From Anaerolineales bacterium HSG24 (lineage in GTDB: Bacteria; Chloroflexota; Anaerolineae; 4572-78; J111): a stretch of 64,000 nucleotides of DNA. Below, piece by piece: positions 51,700 to 60,419 of the stretch. The number at the start of each line of letters is the position of its first letter. The first letter of the stretch is position 1. The stretch is taken from the NCBI GenBank assembly GCA_030377895.1, contig JAUCGB010000004.1:17049-81048 (forward strand). The letters are read 5' to 3'. A program made the translations under genes and the position numbers. The notes beneath the pieces were generated by a model. The model worked only from the letters and a program-made list of their open reading frames with translations. It was not told where the DNA came from and made no database searches.

Positions 51700-53130
51700 A
51701 TGTCTAACAAAAATGAAATGCAGGCAAAAATTACAGAACTGGAAGTAGCACTACGTGAAGAACAGCAGGAGACAGAAGCTATTCTAAACGCAACCGCATC
51801 TTTGATTATAGCACTCAACGGTCAAGGGCGCATTGTTAAATTTAATCAAGCCTGCGAAAAAGTAACAGGCTACACCTTCACAGAACTCAAAGGAGAGCTA
51901 GTATGGGATTGGCTTATCCTACAGGAAGAGAAAGAAGGGGTGCAAGGCGTTTTTGATCAATTGAACGCTGGCATGTTTCCCAATCAGTACGAAAATTACT
52001 GGCGTACCAAAGACAATGGTCGCGTGTTAATCGTATGGTCAAATACGGCCATTGTGGATGAAAATGGTGACGTGCAATATATCGTCGGAACAGGTGTTGA
52101 CGTTACCGAGCAAAAACGACTGAAAAAACTATACCAATTGAGTCGAACTCTGACCAGTGTCACCAGCGAGCTGGAGATATTACAGGTTGTCGCGCAACCG
52201 GCTTTGGAGGCGGGAGCCTTTAATGCGGGGTTATCCTATATTGAGGTTGATGATCAAGGCCAACCTATCTGGTCAGAAATGGTGGCGACTTGGCCGGAAG
52301 GCTCCGGGGGCAATATCGGTGATCGGTATCCCTTGGTCGATTTTCCTTTGGCCAAACTGTGGTTTGCCGAGGCCAACAAACCTCTATACATTGAAGATGT
52401 TCTGAACGACCCTCGGGTTGATGAGGCCAGCAAACAGGTATTGACCCAACAGTTTTATCTTCAGGCCACCATCGTGATGCCCTTAGCTCAGGCGGAGCAA
52501 TGGAAGGGGATTATTTTTCTAAATTGGATGGAACCCCATACCTTTAGTGAGGCGGATAAACAGGTGTTTGACGTGTTACCCGCTCTAGTTGCGCCCGTGG
52601 TGGCTAACCGCTGGCTTGTCCGAAATTTGGAAAAAATGGTCACTGAACGGACGGCAGAACTCAAGGAGATTCTAGTTGAACAAAAAGAGGCTGAAGCGGA
52701 ACGGGTACAGTTGCAACAAGAGGTTGTCGAGGCCCAACAACGAGTTATTCAAGAGTTGTCTGTGCCGATTATCCCTATCATGGAGCGGATTATTGTGTTG
52801 CCTCTCGTGGGTAGTATCGATTCTATGCGAGCCAAAGATCTCATGCGAACCCTGTTAGCCGGAATCACACAGTATCGAGCTAAAATTGTGATATTAGATA
52901 TTACCGGCGTTTCAATTGTCGATACGGGCGTGGCAAATCATTTGGATAAAACAATTCAAGCCGCTCGGCTGAAAGGGGCGCGCACGATTTTGACCGGAAT
53001 CTCCGATGCGGTGGCAGAAACCGTTATTGACTTGGGGATTGATTGGAGTAACATCGAAACTCTGCGCGATTTGCAGACGGGGCTGATGGTCGCGTTACAG
53101 CAGTTAGGATTAACTATGAGCAAAAAATAA
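51700..53130 (+). CDS. PAS-GAF-STAS sensor (RsbR-type)
   Basis: A 476-residue soluble protein; GGGAG precedes the ATG. A short coiled coil is followed by a PAS domain (about 25-140), a GAF domain (about 150-315), a second coiled coil and an RsbR-type STAS domain (about 355-470). The STAS part has VPIIPIMERIIVLPLVGSID, DITGVSIVDTGVANHLDKT and TGISDAVAETVIDLGIDWSN. In Bacillus RsbR the Thr of DITG is phosphorylated by RsbT. First of five proteins here with the same STAS end. No RsbS or RsbT gene is in the window. Confidence 0.88.
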   Translation: MSNKNEMQAKITELEVALREEQQETEAILNATASLIIALNGQGRIVKFNQACEKVTGYTFTELKGELVWDWLILQEEKEGVQGVFDQLNAGMFPNQYENYWRTKDNGRVLIVWSNTAIVDENGDVQYIVGTGVDVTEQKRLKKLYQLSRTLTSVTSELEILQVVAQPALEAGAFNAGLSYIEVDDQGQPIWSEMVATWPEGSGGNIGDRYPLVDFPLAKLWFAEANKPLYIEDVLNDPRVDEASKQVLTQQFYLQATIVMPLAQAEQWKGIIFLNWMEPHTFSEADKQVFDVLPALVAPVVANRWLVRNLEKMVTERTAELKEILVEQKEAEAERVQLQQEVVEAQQRVIQELSVPIIPIMERIIVLPLVGSIDSMRAKDLMRTLLAGITQYRAKIVILDITGVSIVDTGVANHLDKTIQAARLKGARTILTGISDAVAETVIDLGIDWSNIETLRDLQTGLMVALQQLGLTMSKK

Positions 53131-53177
53131 TGGCATGGTTCAAAATAGACCAAATCATCTTTACAAATTTCTTGACG

Positions 53178-53280
53178 ATGTAGGTCACGCTTGTAGCGTG
53201 ACAATGATCGTTCACCTGTATTGCTTGGGGTATTACGGCGTTTATTTAGCAACTAGTGACGCTACAAGCGTCACCTACAA
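53178..53280. repeat. Inverted-repeat element next to A8
   Basis: TGTAGGTCACGCTTGTAGCG on the left and CGCTACAAGCGTCACCTACA on the right form terminal inverted repeats of about 23 bp around 55 bp. It looks like one more miniature element family with a single full copy in the window. No duplication was found. Confidence 0.65.
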
Positions 53281-53436
53281 CTTACTACCCGACAAAAATT
53301 TTTACCCCGAACTAATTAACACAGAGTTTCACAGATTTTCACAGAGAAAAAGCGAATTATTCTTTTCTCCGTGTTCCTCTGTGCGTCTCTGTGTTCCTGT
53401 TTTAGCTTTTCCTAAACCACTTTGTCGGGTAGCAAG
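53281..53436. mobile_element. Family A element, copy A8
   Basis: A 156-bp element from CTTACTACCCGACAAAAAT to CTTTGTCGGGTAGCAAG, with the usual ACACAGAG/CTCTGTG interior. The flanks share only TACAA. Its left end touches the preceding inverted-repeat element. Confidence 0.8.
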
Positions 53437-53575
53437 TACAAAAGAGGACATTATATATAAAATTCTAACTAAAAACCTTTAAACTGTGAACGGCACAGGC
53501 TGAAGCATGTACTACATACTCATCATTTGAACAACAAAAAATAACCCAAAAATCAATTACGTCTAGGAGAAGATT

Positions 53576-54325
53576 ATGACAACCCAGTATGATAATATCG
53601 CCGATCAATACCAAAAAGCGGCACAAGATATTGAATATCGTTATGTTTTAGACTACAGCTTGCAACAACGTATCGGTGAGGTAGCTGGTAAATCGGTGCT
53701 TGACTTAGCCTGTGGCAGTGGTGACTATACTCGCCCCTTTGTGACTCGTGGAGCGAGCAAAGTGGTCGGTGTCGATAATTCTGAAGAAATGTTGAACTTA
53801 GCCCGCAAAGCTGAGGCGGAGAATCCACTTGGTATAAAGTATATCCTGAGCGATGTCCAAACTATGGAAAAACTTGAACCATTTGATATTGTCACCGCCT
53901 CATTTCTGCTCAATTATGCCCAAAGTGAGACTGATTTAATAGAAATGGGTCAAGTTGTGTATGATCATCTAAAACCGGGGCAACGGTTTATTACCTTGAA
54001 TGGTTATATGATGTTAAGTTTTGACCATTATTATCAGGTCGAGCAGTACAAAAAGTATGGGGTTTATATTTCACTCCCCTCCAACACCTTAGAGGAGGGG
54101 GCCATAATCCGGTGGACACTCCTGTTAGGCCAACATCAAATTGAATTTGATACCCATTACTTAGCCCCGCAAATCTACGAGTCAGCCCTAAAGGCGGTAG
54201 GGTTTAAGACTGTGATTTGGCACCCGATCATTTTACCGACAGAGGTTAACCGTCCTGAACATCAAGCTTATTGGCAATATTTGCTGGAACATCCCTTACA
54301 TGTTGTGATTGAATGTCAGAAATAG
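53576..54325 (+). CDS. Class I SAM-dependent methyltransferase
   Basis: A 249-residue Rossmann-fold methyltransferase. VLDLACGSGDYTRPF is motif I, VVGVDNSEEMLNLARK motif II and FDIVTASFLLNYA the post-I acidic region. TAGGAGAAG precedes the ATG. The C-terminal part has no recognisable substrate motif. Family members methylate small molecules such as quinones or toxins; the target here cannot be named. It stands between two STAS sensor genes with element-rich gaps on both sides. Confidence 0.86.
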   Translation: MTTQYDNIADQYQKAAQDIEYRYVLDYSLQQRIGEVAGKSVLDLACGSGDYTRPFVTRGASKVVGVDNSEEMLNLARKAEAENPLGIKYILSDVQTMEKLEPFDIVTASFLLNYAQSETDLIEMGQVVYDHLKPGQRFITLNGYMMLSFDHYYQVEQYKKYGVYISLPSNTLEEGAIIRWTLLLGQHQIEFDTHYLAPQIYESALKAVGFKTVIWHPIILPTEVNRPEHQAYWQYLLEHPLHVVIECQK

Positions 54326-54417
54326 GATAGTGCAGATATGGAAATTGCTCTCGCCGAGATGCACAGAGACAGCTCGGGAGAGCGATTTCTTACATGTCAT
54401 CCATTCGGCTTCGCTCA

Positions 54418-54638
54418 GGACAGGCGGCTACAGTTTTTCAGATAATGGTTTTCAATTCAAGACCAACCTTCCCGCAAGTTCTAAACTTGCGGGAAGGTAA
54501 CGGCTGAAAATGTTTATCTGAACATCTATATCAACGTAAGCCGAGACATGTAGCACATGCTTCAGCCTGTGCCGTACACAGTCTAAAGACTGTGCTACGA
54601 TATTATCTGTCGCATGTTGAGTTGATAGCCGGACAGGC
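54418..54638. mobile_element. Family B element B6 with family C element C4 inserted in its end
   Basis: B6 spans 54426-54630 and is flanked by a perfect 8-bp duplication GGACAGGC (54418-54425 and 54631-54638). Five bases in, at the TA of GGCTATCAAC, a 98-bp C element (54431-54528) is inserted with TA duplicated (54429 and 54529). This is a different B position from C3, so the two C-into-B events are independent. Confidence 0.93.
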
Positions 54639-54708
54639 TTCGGTGGCACTACAAAGTTTGGGAATAAAATTAGGGAAATCATAAGATGAAAAATATAACT
54701 TATGCTTT

Positions 54709-54822
54709 AGGAACGGGATTAAATAAGCTGCGCGTTTGGCCTTCGACAAGCTCAGGCTACGTCCGCCTGAGCTTGTCGAAGGCAGACTACCAGTATGACT
54801 AAGTTAATTAATACCCATTCCT
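54709..54822. mobile_element. Family E repeat, copy E2
   Basis: Starts AGGAACGGGATTAAATAAGC and ends AATTAATACCCATTCCT. The centre is a strong palindrome (CCTTCGACAAGCTCAGG with CCTGAGCTTGTCGAAGG). It ends 20 bp before the ATG of the PocR-PAS-STAS gene. Confidence 0.75.
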
Positions 54823-54842
54823 AAGCTAAGATGGAGTAAAAA

Positions 54843-57236
54843 ATGATAACAAATGAAGCGTTAAAAAATCGTGTTGCAGAATTAGAAGCAAAACTAGCCA
54901 ACATGGAAAAAATGGTCAAAGAGCGCACGACTGAATTTGACCAGATACTTAACAGTGTAGACGATGCAATCGTGTCCACTGACCTTGAAGGTACAATTCT
55001 TTCGTGGAATCCAGCCGCAGAGGACTTTTTCGGTTGGTCAGCAGAAGAAGCCATCGGGAAGAACATTACCATCATTTACAAAGAGGAAGATATTCCCGTT
55101 TTACTGGAAAAAATCATCAAACCAACGATGGAGAATGGTTCTCATGAAGGTGAATACAGAGTGATTCGTAAAGATGGTACAGAGCGGATTGAACGTTTGA
55201 GAACTTCGGTGGTGCTTGATGACAAGGATGAGCCAGTGGCTTTGGTTGGTATTTCCGTCGATATTACCGAACGCAAGCAGGCGGAAGAACAACTCGTGGC
55301 GTTGAACCGTGCCATGATTGGGCGCGAAGACCGTATTGTGCAGGTCAAACAAGAGGTGAATATACTATTGAAGGAGCTGGGCAGAGATCCAGCCTACGCT
55401 AAATCCGAGGATATGGTCGATGATGGGGCCACCAAAGCCGCGGAACTCTCAGGCGGCGAGGGCGCGTCTCTGGTCGAACTCGTTGACCTGAAATCGCTGG
55501 AAACCTCATTGTCGGCGTTCTGCTTATCCACGGGAATTGCCTCAGCAATTATTGACCTGAAAGGAAATGTGCTGGTGGGTGTCAACTGGAAGCGGATATG
55601 TACAGACTTTCATCGCGTGAACAAGATAACGTGCCAGCGGTGCATCGAAAGCGATATAGAACTGGCCAATCAGTTGCAAGAGGGGAAGACTCATGCCGTC
55701 TACCTGTGTAAGAATGGACTGACCGATGCCGCCTCGCCAATCATTGTCGGTGGCCGTCATCTAGCCAATGCCTTCGTAGGCCAATTTCTCCTCTCAGAAC
55801 CCGATGAGGCGATGTTCCGTCAGCAGGCACGCCAATTCGGATTTGATGAGGATGACTATATCATCGCCCTGAATCAAGTTCCCCGGATTTCGGAAGATAA
55901 GCTCCCCTTCATGCTGGACTTTCTCACCAGCACCGCGACGATGGCGGCATCCATGGGGATAGAGCGTCAGCGGGCATTGAACGCAATGGAGGCAACCCAG
56001 TGGCAACAGGAGCGGCGACGGGCGGCGGTCTCCTTGATGGAGGATGCCGAAGCGACGCGGGAGAGTCTGAGCGAGGCGAACCGACGCATGTCGCTGGCCG
56101 CCGATGCGGCTGGTTTCGGTGTATGGGATTGGGATCTGAAGCACAATGTCCTGATATGGGACGACTGGATGTACCGACTCTACGGCGTGGACAAGGCCGA
56201 TTTTGGTGGCACTTTTGAGACGTGGCAAGCGGGCATGCATCCCGACGATGTCGAGTATGTCACCAGAGCTGTCAAGCTCGCTATTGAAGAGAGAAAGGAG
56301 CTTGACATCGAATTTCGGGCCGTCCGCCCCAACGGCGAGGTGCGTAACATCAAGGGATACGCGGTCGTGACTCGTGACCAAAAGGACGAACCCGAACGCA
56401 TGATCGGCATCAACTACGACATCACCGAGCGCAAGCAGACAGAGAAGGACTTGAGCTTATTCCGGCAGGCTATTGACGGTGCCAGTGATGCGGTGCGGAT
56501 TTTGAATTTTGATGGGTCGTCTATTTACCACAATCAAGCATATATAGAGTTGGCTGGTTATACAGTCGATGAGATTAACAGCAGCGAGGAAACAATATCG
56601 CTCTATCAAAATCGTGAGGATGGGGTGAAAGTTACGAAAGCTATCGCTGAAAGTGGGGCTTGGAATGGTGAGTTTGATATTCGGGCCAAAGATGGCCGAG
56701 TATTTCCTGCTTTTATACGGGGGGATACAGTTAAGAATAGTGAAGGTAATCCAATCGCCGTTGTTATTTTTGGAACTGATATAACGGAACAGAAAGAAGC
56801 CGAAGTTGAGAAAGAACGCCTGCAACAAGAGGTTATCGAAGCTCAACAACGTGCCATCCAAGAACTATCGGTACCGATTATTCCAGTCATGGATCAGATC
56901 ATCGTTATGCCCCTCATTGGTAGTATCGATTCCATGCGAGCCAGTGACATCATGCGGACATTGTTGGTCGGAATTACAGAACATCGAGCAAAAATTGTTA
57001 TTATGGATATTACCGGTGTACCGATTGTGGATACCGGCGTGGCAGCACATCTGGATAAGTCGGTTCAGGCAGCTCGGTTGAAAGGAGCGCGCACGATTAT
57101 TACCGGGATTTCTGACGCGGTGGCCGAGACGATTATCGACTTGGGCATTGATTGGAGTAACGTGGAAACGTTGCGCGATTTGCAAACCGGCTTGATGGTG
57201 GCTTTGGAAAGTTTGGACATTAAATTGATGAAATAA
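54843..57236 (+). CDS. PAS-PocR-PAS-PAS-STAS sensor (RsbR-type)
   Basis: A 797-residue soluble protein; GGAG lies 9 bp before the ATG. Order: coiled coil, PAS (about 35-145), a PocR sensory domain (about 215-370; SAIIDLKGNVLVGVNWKRIC, NKITCQRCIESD, GRHLANAFVGQF), PAS with WDWDLKHNVLIWDDWMYRLY (about 415-535), a third PAS (about 540-660) and the STAS domain (about 675-795). PocR domains often bind small hydrophobic ligands; the Cys residues in the PocR part might bind metal. The STAS end is nearly identical to its neighbours. Confidence 0.87.
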   Translation: MITNEALKNRVAELEAKLANMEKMVKERTTEFDQILNSVDDAIVSTDLEGTILSWNPAAEDFFGWSAEEAIGKNITIIYKEEDIPVLLEKIIKPTMENGSHEGEYRVIRKDGTERIERLRTSVVLDDKDEPVALVGISVDITERKQAEEQLVALNRAMIGREDRIVQVKQEVNILLKELGRDPAYAKSEDMVDDGATKAAELSGGEGASLVELVDLKSLETSLSAFCLSTGIASAIIDLKGNVLVGVNWKRICTDFHRVNKITCQRCIESDIELANQLQEGKTHAVYLCKNGLTDAASPIIVGGRHLANAFVGQFLLSEPDEAMFRQQARQFGFDEDDYIIALNQVPRISEDKLPFMLDFLTSTATMAASMGIERQRALNAMEATQWQQERRRAAVSLMEDAEATRESLSEANRRMSLAADAAGFGVWDWDLKHNVLIWDDWMYRLYGVDKADFGGTFETWQAGMHPDDVEYVTRAVKLAIEERKELDIEFRAVRPNGEVRNIKGYAVVTRDQKDEPERMIGINYDITERKQTEKDLSLFRQAIDGASDAVRILNFDGSSIYHNQAYIELAGYTVDEINSSEETISLYQNREDGVKVTKAIAESGAWNGEFDIRAKDGRVFPAFIRGDTVKNSEGNPIAVVIFGTDITEQKEAEVEKERLQQEVIEAQQRAIQELSVPIIPVMDQIIVMPLIGSIDSMRASDIMRTLLVGITEHRAKIVIMDITGVPIVDTGVAAHLDKSVQAARLKGARTIITGISDAVAETIIDLGIDWSNVETLRDLQTGLMVALESLDIKLMK

Positions 57237-57244
57237 AATGACTA

Positions 57245-57340
57245 CTGGATTAGGTAGTGGTGCAGAAGTAGTGATACGGATCCGTTAGCTACCCGCAAGT
57301 TCTAAACTTGCGGGTAGCTATGCAGGATTACCAAGGATTA
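57245..57340. mobile_element. Family D element, copy D3
   Basis: An 80-bp element (57253-57332), ends GGTAGTGGTGCAGAAGTAGT and GCAGGATTACC. The flanks CTGGATTA and AAGGATTA agree at six of eight positions. The right flank contains AAGGA, the ribosome site of the next gene. The core is CTACCCGCAAGTT / AACTTGCGGGTAG. Confidence 0.78.
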
Positions 57341-57345
57341 AACTA

Positions 57346-58977
57346 ATGAATACAAATCAAAAAATTACTGAATTAGAAGAAAAATTACAGAAACAGGCTT
57401 TTCTCTTCAAACGTTCCGAAGAGTTAGCTCAGATGGGCTGGTGGAGTTTTGACCTAGCCAGCCAGAAGATAACCTGGACAAATGGCATTTTCCGGCTGTT
57501 TGACCGTGACCCGGCCTTGGGTGAACCGGATTATGAAACATTAGCTGAAATTATTCATCCTGATGACAGAGAAATTTATAATACAGCAATTGCTCAAGCC
57601 ATTGAAACCGGCAGTGAAAAATTTCAGCTTGACTATCGGATTATTTTGTCGGATGGTTCTATTCGGCATCTTCAGACGCAAGGAGAATCTGAGTTTGATG
57701 AACAAGGAAATATAACCGGATTACAAGGTATTGTGTTAGATTTGACTCGTGAAAAGCGAATCAAGGAAGATTTACAAGGCAGTACAAGAGAATACCAGTC
57801 AACAATTGAGGGACTCGTTGTTGGCGTGGTAGTGCATGCCGCTGACACACATATTTTGTTTAGCAACCCGGAAGCCTCCAATATACTTGGCTTAACCGCA
57901 GAACAAATGTTGGGCAAAGAGGCAATCGATCCGACTTGGAGATTTGTCTATGAAGATTTGTCTACAATGAAAATAGAGGACTATCCGATAAGTATAGTAC
58001 TCTCAACTAAGAATACATTAAAAAACTATGTTTTAGGTGTTGTTCGTCCTGACAAAGAAGATATAACCTGGGTGCTTGTGAATGCAACGCCACTGTTATC
58101 ACACGATGGGGAAATCGAGAAGATCATCGTTAATTTCGTCAACATCACCGAGCAAAAGCAGGCGGGGGAGGCGTTGCGGGAACGTGAGGAGAAGTACCGC
58201 ATGTTGTTCGATAAGATGCTCAACGGCTTTGCCCTCCATGAGATTATTGTAGATGAGGACGGCAAACCATGTGATTATCGGTTTATAGAAATCAATCCCA
58301 CATTCCAAACAATGACAGGTATAACGCCAGAAATGGTGATTGGCAAACGGGTGTTAGAAGCATTACCGGGGACGGAACAGTATTGGATTGATATTTATGG
58401 TAAAGTGGCTTTGACCGGTGAACCGATTCAGTTTGAGAACTATGCTGAAGCTCTAGATAAACATTTTGAGGTGTTTGCTTTTTGTCCTAAAGAAGGTCAA
58501 TTTGCGACCATTTTTACTGATATTACCGACCGCAAAAATGCGGAAACTGAACAGGAACAATTGCAACAAGAGATCATCAAAGCCCAACAACATGCCATTC
58601 AAGAACTATCGATACCGATTATTCCAGTCATGGATCAGATCATCATTATGCCCCTCATTGGTAGTATCGATTCCATGCGAGCCAGTGACCTCATGCGGAC
58701 ATTGTTGGCCGGAATTAGTGAATATCGGGCCAAAGTCGTCATATTGGATATAACCGGTGTGCCGATTGTGGATACTGGCGTGGCAGCACATCTGGATAAG
58801 ACGATTCAGGCCGCTCGGCTCAAAGGGGCGCGCACGATTATTACTGGTATTTCCGACGCGGTGGCCGAGACGATTATCGACTTGGGCATTGATTGGAGTA
58901 ACGTGGAAACATTGCGGGACTTGCAAACCGGCTTGATGGTGGCTTTGCATAGTTTGGGGATGAGGTTAGAGAGGTAA
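57346..58977 (+). CDS. PAS-PAS-PAS-STAS sensor (RsbR-type)
   Basis: A 543-residue soluble protein. The first PAS (about 25-140; MGWWSFDLASQKITWTNGIF, IIHPDDREIYN) is of the PAS_3 type; the second (about 145-275) and third (about 280-400) follow. The STAS domain covers about 415-540 with DITGVPIVDTGVAAHLDKT. The DNA of the STAS part is almost identical to that of the previous STAS gene, for instance around 56911-56950 and 58651-58690. The stop is 4 bp before the AlbA_2/HATPase gene, so the two are co-transcribed. Confidence 0.88.
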   Translation: MNTNQKITELEEKLQKQAFLFKRSEELAQMGWWSFDLASQKITWTNGIFRLFDRDPALGEPDYETLAEIIHPDDREIYNTAIAQAIETGSEKFQLDYRIILSDGSIRHLQTQGESEFDEQGNITGLQGIVLDLTREKRIKEDLQGSTREYQSTIEGLVVGVVVHAADTHILFSNPEASNILGLTAEQMLGKEAIDPTWRFVYEDLSTMKIEDYPISIVLSTKNTLKNYVLGVVRPDKEDITWVLVNATPLLSHDGEIEKIIVNFVNITEQKQAGEALREREEKYRMLFDKMLNGFALHEIIVDEDGKPCDYRFIEINPTFQTMTGITPEMVIGKRVLEALPGTEQYWIDIYGKVALTGEPIQFENYAEALDKHFEVFAFCPKEGQFATIFTDITDRKNAETEQEQLQQEIIKAQQHAIQELSIPIIPVMDQIIIMPLIGSIDSMRASDLMRTLLAGISEYRAKVVILDITGVPIVDTGVAAHLDKTIQAARLKGARTIITGISDAVAETIIDLGIDWSNVETLRDLQTGLMVALHSLGMRLER

Positions 58978-58981
58978 GGTT

Positions 58982-60127
58982 ATGAATGTTGATGAACTTT
59001 TGGCGATAATTAGTCGATCTGAAGATAGCAAACACCAATTTAAAGCGAATGTAACCAATGTAAATTCCTTAGCGTCTGAGATGGTGGCCTTTAGCAATTC
59101 ACATGGTGGTCAAATATTGGTGGGAGTTAACGATAACGGTCAAATTGCTGGTTTGTCAAGCCAAGACATGGGACGGCTTAATCAACTTGTCGCAAACGCG
59201 GCTAGTCAATCGGTACGCCCACCGATCAATCCGCAAACTGAAAATATTGCTCTAGCCGATGGTTTGGTGATGGTGATAACGATCTCATCAGGCATTAGCA
59301 AACCCTACATGGATAATAATGGGGCAATTTGGGTAAAAAGCGGAGCTGATAAACGAAAAGTGACCGCGCGTGAAGAAATCCAACGGATGTATCAATCGGC
59401 GGGGTTGGTGTATGCTGATGAAGTCCCAGTTCGGGGATTGACAATTGCTGACTTAGACCAAGGTTATTTTGAACAATATTTCAAAAAACAGTATGATGAT
59501 GATCTCAATCGCCAAGGTCTCGATATAGAAATGCTACTTGAAAATATGAATCTTATGCGAGATGGTGTTTTTAATCTGGCCGGAGCCTTATTATTTGCTA
59601 AAAATCAGAACTATCGTTTACCGGCCTTCTTGGTTAAAGCAGTCTCTTATCCGGGCAATGATATTCATGTGTCTGAATATCGGGATAGTGAGGATATATC
59701 GGGTCGGTTGGAAACCGTATTTAAGGGAGCATTGTATTTTTTGACGAGAAATCTGCGTAAAGTCCAGAACAATCAAAACGTTAATTCGTTAGGTCAATTG
59801 GAGATTCCCAAGATTGCCTTAGAAGAGTTGCTGACTAACGCCTTGCTACACCGTGACTATTTCATCTTGGCCCCGATTCGCCTTTTTATCTTTGATAACC
59901 GAATAGAGATAATCAGCCCCGGTCATTTGCCCAATAACTTAACGGTTGAACATATAAAAAATGGCAACTCCAATATCCGTAATCCGGTGCTAACCTCTTT
60001 TGCCACGCGATTGTTGCCTTATCGAGGGCTAGGTAATGGTATTTTGCGAGCATTAAGAGCTTACCCTCAAATTGAGTTTATTGATGACCGTGAGGGAAAT
60101 CTGTTTACAGTCATCATCCAAAGGTAG
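58982..60127 (+). CDS. AlbA_2 and HATPase_c_4 regulator (COG2865 type)
   Basis: A 381-residue protein. An AlbA_2/Schlafen-like domain covers residues 10-130 (HQFKANVTNVNSLASEMVAF, SNSHGGQILVGVNDNGQIAG), and a divergent GHKL ATPase domain residues 265-380 (ALEELLTNALLHRDY, IRLFIFDNRIEIISPG, LGNGILRAL). Members are annotated as putative transcriptional regulators or RecG-like proteins. The conserved N box suggests ATP binding. It starts 4 bp after the PAS-STAS stop, so it may be a partner of that sensor. GHKL kinases of the RsbW/RsbT class normally act on STAS proteins, so the pairing is suggestive. Confidence 0.85.
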   Translation: MNVDELLAIISRSEDSKHQFKANVTNVNSLASEMVAFSNSHGGQILVGVNDNGQIAGLSSQDMGRLNQLVANAASQSVRPPINPQTENIALADGLVMVITISSGISKPYMDNNGAIWVKSGADKRKVTAREEIQRMYQSAGLVYADEVPVRGLTIADLDQGYFEQYFKKQYDDDLNRQGLDIEMLLENMNLMRDGVFNLAGALLFAKNQNYRLPAFLVKAVSYPGNDIHVSEYRDSEDISGRLETVFKGALYFLTRNLRKVQNNQNVNSLGQLEIPKIALEELLTNALLHRDYFILAPIRLFIFDNRIEIISPGHLPNNLTVEHIKNGNSNIRNPVLTSFATRLLPYRGLGNGILRALRAYPQIEFIDDREGNLFTVIIQR

Positions 60128-60171
60128 ACGGTTCGGGGGGATATGACCGCCAATCAAAAAGCCCGCGAATT

Positions 60172-60226
60172 GATCCGTTAGCTACCCGCAAGTTCTAAAC
60201 TTGCGGGTAGCTGACCACTATCTACC
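60172..60226. repeat. Partial family D element, D5
   Basis: GATCCGTTAGCTACCCGCAA to CACTATCTACC. Only the core hairpin (CTACCCGCAAGTT/AACTTGCGGGTAG) and the right part survive; the left end is missing. Confidence 0.6.
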
Positions 60227-60280
60227 GAATTTTGGCAGATAACACTGTAACGGATATTCTGGTGCGTGGTGCGTGTGCTC

Positions 60281-60380
60281 ATTTACCATTTATAATTCAC
60301 CATTTACCATTTATAATTTGGTTTTGTACACAGTTCAAATAACGTAAATTTTCCCCTTCATGTCACCAAAAAATCACTTA
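60281..60380. repeat. Family G intergenic repeat, copy G3
   Basis: ATTTACCATTTATAATTCAC and the following TTACCATTTATAATTTGG resemble G1 and G2 and again precede a gene start, 40 bp before the NrtA-like STAS gene. Confidence 0.6.
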
Positions 60381-60419
60381 TAGTGAGAACTATCTATTCA
60401 ACAACAAAAGGACAACAAA

